64,000 bases of DNA from contig NZ_FMVJ01000003.1 of NCBI RefSeq assembly GCF_900102135.1, positions 124,001 to 188,000 of the forward strand. The letters are read 5' to 3'. The position numbers were made by a program, and so were the translations under genes. How positions within the stretch are numbered: position 1 is the first letter of the stretch; each line of letters opens with the position of its first letter. The notes below the pieces were generated by a model. That model was not told the origin of the DNA. It made no database searches and was given only the letters and a program-made list of their open reading frames with translations. Shown here piece after piece: positions 9,493-18,412 of this stretch. The DNA comes from Microvirga guangxiensis. Its GTDB lineage: Bacteria; Pseudomonadota; Alphaproteobacteria; Rhizobiales; Beijerinckiaceae.

Positions 9493-9885
9493 TCAGGAAA
9501 CGATCTTGCTCCGGGCGATGATCAGCTTCTGCTTCAGGTCATGCTGAGCGAAGGGCTTCTGCAGGACCGGGCGGTCACGGAACGAATCGCGGATGCCGGC
9601 GCTGCCGTAACCCGTCGAGAAGACGAAGGGGATCGAGCGCTGCGCGAGGGCCTCGGCGACAGGATAAATCGGCTCGCCCGCCACGTTCACGTCGAGGATG
9701 GCAAGATCGACCTGCTCTTTGGCGACGGCATCGAGGGCTGCGGACAGGCGCGCTGCGGGGCCGATCACCTCACAGCCGAAATCGAGAAGCATGTCTTCCA
9801 GCAGCAGGGAGATCGCCGCCTCGTCTTCCACCACGAGGATGCGCAGCCCGTTCAGATCTCCGTCGCTCATCACGCTGTCAGTCAC
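9493..9885 (-). CDS. Stand-alone response regulator receiver protein
   Basis: A 130-aa CheY-like receiver with no output domain. Acidic pocket residues lie in VVEDE (about 19-22), the phospho-acceptor is D65 in LAILDVNV, and the conserved Lys is in the terminal LQKPF segment. Its sequence resembles the single-domain receivers paired with HWE/HisKA_2 kinases in alphaproteobacteria. The start is GTG (9883-9885) after GGAAAGAG; in-frame GTG and ATG codons 5-6 are alternatives. No kinase is adjacent, but two HWE/HisKA_2 kinases lie at 21-24 kb. Confidence 0.9.
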   Translation of the reverse strand: MTDSVMSDGDLNGLRILVVEDEAAISLLLEDMLLDFGCEVIGPAARLSAALDAVAKEQVDLAILDVNVAGEPIYPVAEALAQRSIPFVFSTGYGSAGIRDSFRDRPVLQKPFAQHDLKQKLIIARSKIVS

Positions 9886-10119
9886 CGTTTCTCTTTCCGT
9901 ATGCAGAGACTTAACTCGTCTTCAGGGTATTCAACTTAACTTATGTTAACCGACGATCCTAAAGCGGTATTGGGAATCAGGGTTCTATCATCCTTACGCC
10001 AAGGTGCAAAAGCGAGTGGAACAACCCGACGCTCTTTCGCCTCAACGGCCTAGTTGATCTTAGAGCAGGCGACTCCAATTGCATAGGTCCTGAAGAGCTT
10101 GAGTTTGTTGGATAAAGCG

Positions 10120-11082
10120 ATGGTGAAGCCCAGGCTTTTCGTAGCTTTCATGCGACTCTTCGCCTTAGGTCTCATGGGAGCTCTCGCCCCGGCTTCCGGC
10201 CTTGCGCAGGAGCGGCCCGGGGTGGTGGTCGCCTCCAAGGCCGATACGGAGGGGGCCCTCCTCGGCAACATGATCGCCCTGATTCTCGAGCGCGAAGGGG
10301 TCCCGGTGGATCTGCGCCTGCAGCTCGGTCCGACCCAGAGGGTCCGCGCGGCTCTTCTGTCCGGGGAAATCGACCTCTATCCCGAATACACCGGCAATGG
10401 GGCCTTCTTTCATGATATGGAGGGCGACCCGGCCTGGAAATCGCCCGATGCGGCTTTCGACCGGATCAAGAAGCTGGATGCGGAGCGTCACAAGCTGGTC
10501 TGGCTCGCCCGGGCTCCCGCCAACAACTCGTGGCTGATCGCCGTTCGGGGCGATCTGGCCCGGCGTCTCGACCTGAGCACCATGGACGATTTCGCCCAGG
10601 CCGTGGGACGCTCCACGGATCTCAAGCTCGCGGCCTCGGCCGAGTTCGTGGAAAGCCCGGCGGCTCTGCCATCCTTCGAGAGAACCTACGGTTTTCAGTT
10701 TCCCCGGGACAGGATCGTCGTTCAACTTGGTGGAGACACCATGAAGACCATGCGTGCGGCTGCCCGCAACACCGATGGGGTGAACGCCGCCATGGTCTAT
10801 GGAACGGACGGCGCGATCGTTCCCCTCGATCTTGTCGTGATGAAGGACAACAAGGGCGCTCAGATCGTGTACGAGCCTGCGCCGGTCATCCGGGCGGCGA
10901 TTCTGCAGCGATATCCGAAGATCGCGCAGGCGCTGGCTCCGGCCTTCAGCTCGCTCACGACGACGAAGCTCCAGGCCCTCAATGCCGAGATCGCTATCGA
11001 AGACAAACAGGCGCGGGACGTCGCCAGGCGCTATCTGGACGACTTGGCAGGATCGAGGACAGGTCCACGGACGTCGCCATAA
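10120..11082 (+). CDS. Osmoprotectant (glycine betaine/choline-type) ABC transporter substrate-binding protein, orphan copy
   Basis: A 320-aa periplasmic binding protein of the OpuAC/OsmF type. A signal peptide ending near SGLAQ is followed by VVVASKADTEGALLGNM and GEIDLYPEYTGN, the family signature that forms part of the ligand pocket. It is clearly paralogous to the protein at 13985-14899, sharing DTEG..LGNM, AASAEFV.S.AALPSF and NAAMVYGTDG. The start is ATG at 10120; upstream TTG codons (10099-10110) would add an unlikely leader before the signal peptide. No permease follows, so it may feed the importer encoded 4 kb downstream. Confidence 0.9.
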   Translation: MVKPRLFVAFMRLFALGLMGALAPASGLAQERPGVVVASKADTEGALLGNMIALILEREGVPVDLRLQLGPTQRVRAALLSGEIDLYPEYTGNGAFFHDMEGDPAWKSPDAAFDRIKKLDAERHKLVWLARAPANNSWLIAVRGDLARRLDLSTMDDFAQAVGRSTDLKLAASAEFVESPAALPSFERTYGFQFPRDRIVVQLGGDTMKTMRAAARNTDGVNAAMVYGTDGAIVPLDLVVMKDNKGAQIVYEPAPVIRAAILQRYPKIAQALAPAFSSLTTTKLQALNAEIAIEDKQARDVARRYLDDLAGSRTGPRTSP

Positions 11083-11207
11083 CCTTAATCCCTTGCGCAC
11101 GCCGTGTTTCCTCCTGAATAATTGCGTCATGTTCAGTCGATTTGTTTCCCCTCGCGCCTGTCTTCGCCCTCCGCAGGTCCTGCAGGATCGTGAGTTGGAG
11201 GGGGACC

Positions 11208-11948
11208 ATGGCTAGATTCCAGACCAAGGCTCCCGTTCTCATCGTTCTCCATCAGGAGCACTCCACCCCGGGCCGCGTCGGACGCCTGCTCGCGGAGCGC
11301 GGGCATCGGCTCGACATCCGCCGTCCCCGCTTCGGCGATCCCTTGCCGGAGACGCTCGCCGACCATGCGGGCGCGGTGATCTTCGGCGGCCCCATGAGCG
11401 CCAACGACCCTGACGACTTCATCAAGACGGAGACCGACTGGATCGGGGTTCCCCTGAAGGAGAACAAGCCGTTCCTGGGGCTTTGCCTCGGTGCGCAGAT
11501 GCTCGCCCGGCACATGGGCGCGAGCGTGTGGCAGCATCCGGAAGGGCGGGCCGAGATCGGCTATTATCCTCTCGTGCCCACGCAGGCCGGGGAGCGCCTG
11601 AGTGAAGCCTGGGGCGTGCCGTGGCCGAGCCATGTCTATCACTGGCATCGCGAGGGCTTCGATTGTCCCCTCGGGGCTGAGACCCTCGCGACAGGGGACG
11701 ATTTTCCGACCCAGGCGATCCAGGTCGGCCAAAAGGCGTTCGGCCTGCAGTTCCACCCGGAGGTCACGCACGCCATGCTCTGCCGCTGGACCGTCGTCGC
11801 CGAGGAGCGCCTGGCCGCGCCCGGCGCGCAGGACCGCGTTCGTCAGCTCGAAGGCCGCTTCCAGTACGATCCGCACGTGTCGCGCTGGATCGACAGGTTT
11901 CTCGATCACTGGCTCGATGAGCAGCCCGGGACGGGTCCGGAACCTTAG
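11208..11948 (+). CDS. Class I glutamine amidotransferase-like protein
   Basis: A 246-aa cytoplasmic protein with a single GATase domain. The nucleophile C93 is in FLGLCLGAQM and the His-Glu pair is in LQFHPEVTHAM, so the triad is complete. It resembles stand-alone GMP-synthase-like amidotransferases (YfeJ/GuaA-like) that act on glutamine or gamma-glutamyl compounds; the acceptor is unknown. ATG at 11208 is chosen because GGAGGGG sits just before it; the frame stays open 22 codons further upstream. It converges on the ScfR gene with a 4-bp overlap of the 3' ends. Confidence 0.88.
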   Translation: MARFQTKAPVLIVLHQEHSTPGRVGRLLAERGHRLDIRRPRFGDPLPETLADHAGAVIFGGPMSANDPDDFIKTETDWIGVPLKENKPFLGLCLGAQMLARHMGASVWQHPEGRAEIGYYPLVPTQAGERLSEAWGVPWPSHVYHWHREGFDCPLGAETLATGDDFPTQAIQVGQKAFGLQFHPEVTHAMLCRWTVVAEERLAAPGAQDRVRQLEGRFQYDPHVSRWIDRFLDHWLDEQPGTGPEP

Positions 11949-13378
11949 GTCGCGTCGAACTCGAACGGCGAGATGCCGCGCCGCATCTCGTCCACGATCA
12001 GCGCATGCATCATGGGCGGGGCCGCGCGTTGCGGGCAGGCGACGCGTTCGCAGAGGCGGCAATTGATGCCGATGGGTGTGGCGTCGGCGGCGGACAGATC
12101 GAGCCCGCGCGCATAGACGAGGCGATGGGCGTATTTCAGCTCGCAGCCGAGGCCCACCACGAATTGCGGATCCGGCATGCCCCAGGGATTGGAGGCGCGC
12201 TTGACGGAACGGGCCATGGAGAACCAGCGTGAGCCGTCGGGCAGCTCGACGATCTGCGTTGCCACCTGTCCCGGCGTCCTGAAGGTGGAGTGCAGGTTCC
12301 AGAGCGGGCAGGTGCCGCCGAACTGCGAGAACGGGAAACGTCCCGACGAGAAGCGCTTCGACACGTTGCCCGCCGCATCCACGCGCACGAGGAAGAACGG
12401 GATGCCGCGCGCGCCGGGGCGGGCGAGGGTGGTGAGGCGGTGCGCCACCTGCTCGAAGCTCGCGCCGAAGCGCGCGCCGAGTACTTCCACGTCGTAGCCG
12501 AGCGCTTCCGCCGCCGCATGGAACTTGCCGTAGGGCATCATGAGCGCCCCGGCGAAGTAGTTGCCGAAGGACACGCGCAGAAGGCGTCGCGCCGGACCGT
12601 CGACGGGCTCGAGCCGCGCCGCGAGCGCGTCGATCGTTGCGCGCATCTCCGCAAAGGCGAGCTGATAGGCGGCCTGAAAAGTGCGCCCCGACGGATCGAC
12701 GAGTTCGGAAATCAGAAGCTGGCGGCGGTGATGGTCGTAACGCCTCAAGTTATCGGACATCACGTCGATCGGCATGACGCGCACGCGGATTCCGTGCTTG
12801 GAGCGCAACCGTTCCGCGATGGCGAAGAACGGCTCGTGACCCGTCACCGCAAGGTCAGAAGCTAGCGCCTCGGCAGCCTCGTCCAGTTCCGGGAAATGAT
12901 TCTTGGCTTCGTGGATCAGCTCGCGCACCCGATCCACCGGGTTGACCTGCGGCGCATCCTCGGCGCGGTCGCGGTCGTTCAGATTGGGAGTCATCACCTC
13001 TCGTGCTCCGCGCATGGCCTGATAGGCGCGGTAAAGGCGGTTGACGGCATCCACGAGGGAGGGCGCGTTCTCGATGGTCTCGCGCAGCTCGATGCGGGCG
13101 ACCGGCGCGCTCCGGAAGAGCGGATCGGCAAACACCTCTTCCAGCTCCGAGACCGTGCGCTCATGGTCGTCGTTGGCGAATTCGCGCGGGTCCAGCGAAT
13201 AGGCGTGGGCGAGGCGGATGAGCACCTGCGCGGTGATGGGACGCTGGTTGCGCTCCATGAGGTTGAGATAGCTGGGCGAGAGCCCGAGCTCCTCCGCCAT
13301 GCGCGCCTGGCTCAGGTTGAGGTCGCGGCGCAGGCGCTTGAGGCGGGGGCCGACGAAAAGTTTTCTGCTCTCATCCAT
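11945..13378 (-). CDS. Short-chain fatty acyl transcriptional regulator (ScfR/RamB-like, XRE family)
   Basis: A 477-aa DNA-binding regulator. An XRE helix-turn-helix (about 8-62, LSQARMAEELGLSPSYLNLMER) is followed by an IrrE/ImmA-like segment and a DUF2083 C-terminal region with a cysteine cluster CRLCERVACPQ (C-x2-C-x4-C). The family controls acetate/propionate-type acyl metabolism and the glyoxylate bypass, and isocitrate lyase is encoded in this window at 26.5 kb. The ATG (13376-13378) has no Shine-Dalgarno site. Instead a perfect inverted repeat abuts it, suggesting autoregulation and possibly a leaderless transcript. Confidence 0.92.
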   Translation of the reverse strand: MDESRKLFVGPRLKRLRRDLNLSQARMAEELGLSPSYLNLMERNQRPITAQVLIRLAHAYSLDPREFANDDHERTVSELEEVFADPLFRSAPVARIELRETIENAPSLVDAVNRLYRAYQAMRGAREVMTPNLNDRDRAEDAPQVNPVDRVRELIHEAKNHFPELDEAAEALASDLAVTGHEPFFAIAERLRSKHGIRVRVMPIDVMSDNLRRYDHHRRQLLISELVDPSGRTFQAAYQLAFAEMRATIDALAARLEPVDGPARRLLRVSFGNYFAGALMMPYGKFHAAAEALGYDVEVLGARFGASFEQVAHRLTTLARPGARGIPFFLVRVDAAGNVSKRFSSGRFPFSQFGGTCPLWNLHSTFRTPGQVATQIVELPDGSRWFSMARSVKRASNPWGMPDPQFVVGLGCELKYAHRLVYARGLDLSAADATPIGINCRLCERVACPQRAAPPMMHALIVDEMRRGISPFEFDAT

Positions 13379-13396
13379 TTGTAAATCTTTTTACAA
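13379..13396 (-). promoter_or_regulatory. Candidate ScfR operator (TTGTAAA-N4-TTTACAA)
   Basis: A perfect 7-bp inverted repeat with a 4-bp spacer ends at the base before the regulator start codon. A further half site, TTTACAA, lies at 13423-13429. The position fits autorepression by the encoded XRE protein. The assignment is inferred from position and symmetry only. Confidence 0.55.
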
Positions 13397-13595
13397 GTTT
13401 ACCGAGCTTGTGCTGTCGGCAATTTACAACGCCACTTTTCTTCTTAAATCAGCCATTGAAACAAAGGCTTCTTCTGGAATTATACCTATCAGACGCCTAG
13501 CCGATGAACAGAGTTTGTGGGTCTGCCGGGCACTTTGTCAACGGATGTAAATTTCATTGAGAGGCTTTCGCCTCTCAGCAAAAAGGAGAACGGCC

Positions 13596-13805
13596 ATGCA
13601 AAAGTCTCGTTTCTGGGTGGTTGGCGGGGAATACACCTCCTGCGATTGCGAATCCCTGGTCCAAGGTACCGAGCGAGTCGTCGGCCCCTTCGAGAGCCGC
13701 GCCGAGGCGGAGAGCACTTGGCGGCTCCTGTCCGAGGATCATCGTCCCCAGGCCCAGGTGCGCTTCACCATCGCCCAGGAGCCGCCGGCAATTCTGAGCG
13801 CTTGA
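13596..13805 (+). CDS. DUF4170 domain-containing small protein
   Basis: A 69-aa protein beginning MQKSRFWVVGGEYTS, matching the short conserved DUF4170 family of alphaproteobacteria in length and pattern. AAGGAG lies 8 nt before the ATG at 13596, ruling out the longer open frame that begins at 13557. It is probably soluble, with no signal peptide or membrane segment. It is divergent from ScfR and may share its control region. The function is unknown. Confidence 0.85.
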   Translation: MQKSRFWVVGGEYTSCDCESLVQGTERVVGPFESRAEAESTWRLLSEDHRPQAQVRFTIAQEPPAILSA

Positions 13806-13984
13806 CGATCACAGGCCTCCCTGAAGCCATGCCCATCCACCCTCGGCGCTGCCGGTGGTGGGTGAGGGCGTTTGAGCACGAAGTTTTTATCCCTGCGATC
13901 GGGACTCGAAAGGTGCCCTCTGCTTAAATACCCGGCGTGACCTAGATTGATCTGTGCTCGTCTTGGTCATGCTGAGGGACAATC

Positions 13985-14899
13985 ATGAAGCCCGTACTGA
14001 AAAGCCTCGTTGCCGCCCTGGGTCTCGGCCTCGCCGCCATGAGTTCCGTCAAAGCCGACGTGGTCGTCTCGTCGAAGATCGACACGGAGGGATCGGTTCT
14101 CGGCAACATGATCCTGCTGACGCTCCAGGCGAACGGCATCAAGACGCAGGATCGCATCCAGCTCGGTGCGACGCCGGTGGTGCGCAAGGCGATCACCGCA
14201 GGCGAAATCGACATCTATCCCGAATACACCGGAAACGCCGGTTTCTTCTTCAACAAATCCGATGATCCGGTCTGGAAGGATGCGGCAAAGGGCTACGAGA
14301 CGGCAAAGAAACTCGATTACGAAGCCAACAAGATCGTCTGGCTCGATCCCGCGCCGGCGAACAACACCTGGGCCATCGCATTGCGCCGGGATGTGACGGA
14401 CGCCAACAAGCTCAAGACGCTGTCCGACTTCGGCAAATGGGTTTCGGGCGGTGGCGAGGTGAAGCTCGCCGCTTCAGCCGAGTTCGTGAATTCGGAGGCG
14501 GCCTTGCCGTCCTTCCAGAAAACCTACGGCTTCACCATGAAACCCGATCAGCTCATTGTGCTGTCCGGCGGCGATACGGCTGCGACGATCAAGGCGGCGG
14601 CCGAGAAGACCAGCGGCGCCAATGCGGCGATGGTTTACGGCACGGATGGCGGCATCGCGCCGTCGGGGCTCGTGGTGCTCGACGACGACAAGGGCGTGCA
14701 GCCGGTCTATGCGCCCGCGCCCATCATCCGCGAGACGGTGCTGAAGGAGAATCCGAAAATCGCGGAGATCCTCAAGCCCGTTTTCTCTTCTCTCGACCTC
14801 ACGACTCTCCAGAAGCTGAATGCCCGGGTGCAGGTGGGTGGCGAGGCGGCGAAAGCCGTCGCAGCCGATTATCTGAAATCGAAAGGCTTCATCAAGTAA
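13985..14899 (+). CDS. Osmoprotectant ABC transporter substrate-binding protein (OsmF/OpuC type)
   Basis: A 304-aa periplasmic binding protein with a signal peptide (about 1-24, ending SVKA) and the family signatures VVVSSKIDTEGSVLGNM and GEIDIYPEYTGNAGFF. It is the first gene of a long plus-strand operon and supplies ligand to the permease/ATPase/permease set that follows. Known relatives bind glycine betaine, choline, proline betaine or related quaternary amines, some with low affinity (OsmF/YehZ). The ligand here is not determined. Confidence 0.93.
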   Translation: MKPVLKSLVAALGLGLAAMSSVKADVVVSSKIDTEGSVLGNMILLTLQANGIKTQDRIQLGATPVVRKAITAGEIDIYPEYTGNAGFFFNKSDDPVWKDAAKGYETAKKLDYEANKIVWLDPAPANNTWAIALRRDVTDANKLKTLSDFGKWVSGGGEVKLAASAEFVNSEAALPSFQKTYGFTMKPDQLIVLSGGDTAATIKAAAEKTSGANAAMVYGTDGGIAPSGLVVLDDDKGVQPVYAPAPIIRETVLKENPKIAEILKPVFSSLDLTTLQKLNARVQVGGEAAKAVAADYLKSKGFIK

Positions 14900-14959
14900 G
14901 TGCCGAAGGATCGCCCGGATGAGATAATCGGGCAGCCAAGCGAAAGACCAGGGTACAAC

Positions 14960-16165
14960 GTGAGTTCCGCCACATCCCGGACGAGCACGCTTGGCGTGGC
15001 TCCCCCGCCACGCCCCACGCTCTCCTTTGACCATCTGGGGTGCGTGATCGCCATCATCATCGGCATCGCGCTCTTTGCCGCTCCTTTTGCAACGTATCGC
15101 GCAACGCGCATCGCGTCCGGCGAGGCGCGTTTCCTGATCGAGGCGCTGCCCATCGCCATGGGCACTGTCATCGTCGTCGTGTCGCTTGGCGTTGCCGTGG
15201 TGGCGGTGCTGGTGCGCGACCCTTTCGGAAGATTGGGTTCGGCCGTCATCGGCCTTGCGGTTCTTCTTCCTGCGCTGGGTCTTTCCGCCGGTTTCCTGAC
15301 GCCGGCCGACAACACCTTTGCCCGTGTGTCGCCCTCCCTGGGTTTCTGGCTGCTGACCCTGTCGTTCTCGCTCCTCGCCATTGACGCCCTGGCGCGCCTG
15401 AGGCTCGGTCCCTATGGACGGCTGGTTGCTTTGGCTGTGGGAGTCAGCGCTCTTGCGCTCCTGCTGTTCTCGGGCATCTGGGACAGCCTCTCGATCCTCA
15501 AGGAATACCACACCCGCGCGGACACCTTTTGGCGCGAGGCGCGACAGCACCTCCTGCTCGCTTTCGGCTCCATGGCGGCGGCATGCATCATCGGCATCCC
15601 CCTCGGCATCGCCGCTTATCGGTTGAAGACCCTGCGGACAGCCCTGCTGCAGGGACTGGGAATCGTGCAGACGATCCCGAGCATCGCGCTCTTCGGCCTT
15701 CTCATGGCGCCGCTCGGCGCCATCGCAGCCAGCGTGCCGCTTGCCGCTGCCTTGGGAATCAAGGGCATCGGCGCGGCGCCCGCCTTCATCGCGTTGTTTC
15801 TCTATGCCCTGTTTCCCATTGTCGCCAACACGATTGCCGGATTGAGCCAGGTCCCGGCGGCTGCCGTCGACGCGGCGCGGGGCATGGGCATGTCGGCCCG
15901 CCAGCAGCTTGTCGAGATCGAAATGCCGCTCGCCTTTCCGGTGATCCTTGCCGGCATTCGCATCGTGCTCGTTCAGAATCTCGGACTCGCCACGGTGGCG
16001 GCGTTGATCGGGGGAGGCGGCTTTGGAACCTTCGTGTTTCAGGGCATCGGTCAGACGGCAATCGATCTCGTGCTGCTGGGTGCCATCCCCACCGTCGCCC
16101 TATCCTTTGCCTCATCCATCTTTCTCGATGCATTGGTCGATCTCGCCAAGGGAGCGCATGCATGA
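14960..16165 (+). CDS. Osmoprotectant ABC transporter permease (YehY-like, large)
   Basis: A 401-aa inner-membrane permease. The N-terminal part (about 20-190) adds several extra helices, as in YehY, before the core BPD_transp_1 domain (about 195-395). The EAA loop is VDAARGMGMSARQQLVEIEMPLAFPVIL. The GTG at 14960 follows AGGG at a good distance; the frame is also open from a GTG at 14900 directly after the previous stop. Its TGA overlaps the next ATG (ATGA, 16162-16165). Confidence 0.9.
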   Translation: MSSATSRTSTLGVAPPPRPTLSFDHLGCVIAIIIGIALFAAPFATYRATRIASGEARFLIEALPIAMGTVIVVVSLGVAVVAVLVRDPFGRLGSAVIGLAVLLPALGLSAGFLTPADNTFARVSPSLGFWLLTLSFSLLAIDALARLRLGPYGRLVALAVGVSALALLLFSGIWDSLSILKEYHTRADTFWREARQHLLLAFGSMAAACIIGIPLGIAAYRLKTLRTALLQGLGIVQTIPSIALFGLLMAPLGAIAASVPLAAALGIKGIGAAPAFIALFLYALFPIVANTIAGLSQVPAAAVDAARGMGMSARQQLVEIEMPLAFPVILAGIRIVLVQNLGLATVAALIGGGGFGTFVFQGIGQTAIDLVLLGAIPTVALSFASSIFLDALVDLAKGAHA

Positions 16166-17100
16166 TCGAGATCGAACATCTCACCAAGCGCTATGGCACG
16201 ACGACCGTCGTCGACGATGTGTCCTTCGAAGTGGACGAGGGCAGCCTTACTGTGGTCGTCGGCACGTCGGGCGCGGGCAAATCGACACTTCTGCGCATGA
16301 TCAACCGATTGGTGGAGCCCAGCGCGGGGCGCGTGCTCATCGACGGAGAGGATACGCGCACGATTCCTGAGGAGGAGCTGAGGCATCGCATCGGCTACGT
16401 CATCCAGGGCTATGGCCTGTTCCCGCATCGCAATGTGGCGGCCAACATCGCCACCGTGCCGCGCCTGCTCGGATGGGACCGCAAAAAAATCGCGCAGCGC
16501 GTGGACGAACTGCTCGACCTGTTTCAGCTCGATCCTGCGGAATTCGCGCAAAAATTTCCGCATGAATTGTCCGGCGGCCAGCAGCAGCGCGTGGGCGTGG
16601 CGCGGGCCTTGGCGGCTCGTCCCTCTCTGCTGCTGATGGATGAGCCGTTCGGAGCGCTCGACGCAGTGATCCGCGCCAAGGCGCAGGACGACCTCCTCGC
16701 CATCCAGCGCCGCTTGGGGACCACCATTGTTCTCGTCACGCACGACATGAACGAAGCCTTCCATCTCGGCGACCATATCGCCGTCATGGATCAGGCCCGC
16801 CTTCTGCAGCATGCGACGCCGGCCGAACTGTTGATGCATCCGGCCGACGATTTCGTGGAACGCCTTGTGGGAACCGCGGAGCGTCCGTTCCGCCTCATCT
16901 CGCTGGCGACGGTGCAGGATGCTCTCGAGGCAGGTGAAGCCGCTGGCGAGCCGGTCGCGGCTTCCGACAACCTGCACGATGCCCTCGCGCGCCTCATATG
17001 GACGGGGCGCGAAGCCCTGCCGGTGGCGGACGCCAAAGGCGCGATCGTCGGCAGGATCAGCGTCGGCGGCATCCTGCAGCATGGGCGTCCGCATCCATGA
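16162..17100 (+). CDS. Osmoprotectant ABC transporter ATP-binding protein (ProV/OpuCA type)
   Basis: A 312-aa ABC ATPase. Walker A is GTSGAGKST, the Q-loop is in YVIQGYGLFPH, the signature is LSGGQQQR, Walker B is LLLMDEPFGALD, and the switch His is in VTHDMNEA. A C-terminal CBS-like stretch (about 255-312, ALPVADAKGAIVGRIS) follows, as in OpuCA, where CBS domains tune transport to ionic strength; only one such repeat is evident. Both ends overlap neighbours by ATGA junctions. Confidence 0.93.
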   Translation: MIEIEHLTKRYGTTTVVDDVSFEVDEGSLTVVVGTSGAGKSTLLRMINRLVEPSAGRVLIDGEDTRTIPEEELRHRIGYVIQGYGLFPHRNVAANIATVPRLLGWDRKKIAQRVDELLDLFQLDPAEFAQKFPHELSGGQQQRVGVARALAARPSLLLMDEPFGALDAVIRAKAQDDLLAIQRRLGTTIVLVTHDMNEAFHLGDHIAVMDQARLLQHATPAELLMHPADDFVERLVGTAERPFRLISLATVQDALEAGEAAGEPVAASDNLHDALARLIWTGREALPVADAKGAIVGRISVGGILQHGRPHP

Positions 17101-17849
17101 CGCTGCCTTCCGTCGTCCGCTTGCTGGGCCTGTTGCTGCTCGTCGCCTTCATCACGATGCCGCAGGCCTTCGCGTTCATCTTCGAGCCTTTGATCACGCG
17201 TGGCGCGCCGGCCATCTACAATCAGGGGAGCCTGCTTGCGCTCACCCTGCAGCATCTGCGCACAGTGTTCCTGGCAACGCTTGCCAGCACCGCTCTCGCC
17301 GTTTCGCTCGGCATCTTCGTCACCCGCCCCTCGGGCGCGGAGTTCCTGCCGCTCTCGCGCAGCCTCGTGAATATCGGGCAGACATTCCCGCCGATTGCCG
17401 TTCTCGCCATCGCGGTTCCTCTTGTCGGGTTCGGGGAGAAGCCGACTTTCATCGCGCTGTTTCTCTACGGTCTCCTGCCGATCTTCGAGAACACCCTGAC
17501 GGGCCTGACGCAGGTTCCCGCGCAGGCCATAGAGGCAGCGCGCGGCATGGGGATGAATGCGTGGCAGCGCCTGTCCCAGGTCGAGCTGCCGCTGGCTTTT
17601 CCCGTGATCCTTGCCGGAATCCGCCTGTCGGTCATCATCAGCCTGGGCACGGCCACCATCGGTTCCACGGTCGCGGCCAAGGGGCTCGGCGAGGTGATCA
17701 TCGCCGGGCTGCAATCGAACAATATCGCTTTCGTGCTCCAGGGCGGATTGGTGGTTGCGCTGCTCGCCGTTCTGATCCACGACGGGTTGGGGCTTGTGGA
17801 GCGCGCTGCCGCCCGCAGATTGGGCCGCGCTCCGGATGAAGTGTCATGA
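17097..17849 (+). CDS. Osmoprotectant ABC transporter permease (YehW/ProW-like)
   Basis: A 250-aa inner-membrane permease with about six TM segments and the EAA loop IEAARGMGMNAWQRLSQVELPLAFPVIL, nearly the same as in the other permease. It completes the importer. It starts in an ATGA overlap with the ATPase and ends in an ATGA overlap with heme oxygenase (17846-17849). This ties the transporter and phytochrome parts into one transcript. Confidence 0.92.
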   Translation: MTLPSVVRLLGLLLLVAFITMPQAFAFIFEPLITRGAPAIYNQGSLLALTLQHLRTVFLATLASTALAVSLGIFVTRPSGAEFLPLSRSLVNIGQTFPPIAVLAIAVPLVGFGEKPTFIALFLYGLLPIFENTLTGLTQVPAQAIEAARGMGMNAWQRLSQVELPLAFPVILAGIRLSVIISLGTATIGSTVAAKGLGEVIIAGLQSNNIAFVLQGGLVVALLAVLIHDGLGLVERAAARRLGRAPDEVS

Positions 17850-18412
17850 CCCTGCTCGAACGTCTGAAAATCGAAACCAGGCCCGCCCATGACCGGATCG
17901 AGCTGGCCATGGATCTCGAACGCCGGATCGCCAGCCGCGACGGCTATCGGAGTCTTCTGATTCGGTTCTACGGCTTTCACAGCGCCTGGGAACAGGCCGC
18001 CTCAAACCTTGCGCCGGATCGGGATTTCTTCGAACGCCGCCGCAAGACGAGGCTCCTGGCCAAGGACCTTTCGGCGCTTGGCCTGTCGGATGACGAGATC
18101 ATTCGTTTGCCGCAATGCGCTCCTCTCATGCCGATGCCGTCGCCCGCAGCCATGCTCGGCAGCATGTATGTGGTCGAAGGCTCGACGCTGGGCGGCGCCG
18201 TCATTGCGCGCGAGGTGGAGCGCAATCTCGGGTTAGGACCCGAGACCGGTTGTGCCTATTTCAAGAGCTACGGGCGTGATATTGCTGTCATGTGGAAGCA
18301 GTTCGGAACGAAGCTTCTGGAAGCGTCCTCTCCCGAAGCCGACGACGTGATCGTCGAAGCCGCGCAGAAGACTTTTGACGTCATGCACGATTGGCTGTGT
18401 GAGGGCCCATGA
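17846..18412 (+). CDS. bphO: Biliverdin-producing heme oxygenase
   Basis: A 188-aa cytoplasmic enzyme that opens heme to biliverdin, the chromophore of the phytochrome encoded next. The proximal heme ligand is H15 in ETRPAHDRIEL. The distal helix segment MLGSMYVVEGSTLGGAVIARE matches the bacterial BphO subfamily. Its TGA overlaps the bphP ATG (18409-18412). Coupled bphO-bphP genes are a well-known arrangement; coupling to an ABC transporter upstream is not. Confidence 0.93.
   Translation: MTLLERLKIETRPAHDRIELAMDLERRIASRDGYRSLLIRFYGFHSAWEQAASNLAPDRDFFERRRKTRLLAKDLSALGLSDDEIIRLPQCAPLMPMPSPAAMLGSMYVVEGSTLGGAVIAREVERNLGLGPETGCAYFKSYGRDIAVMWKQFGTKLLEASSPEADDVIVEAAQKTFDVMHDWLCEGP

Noticed and set aside
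13832..13872. Loose inverted repeat CCACC...GGTGG after the DUF4170 gene
   Set aside because: The pairing is broken and no T-run follows directly, so it is not convincing as a terminator.
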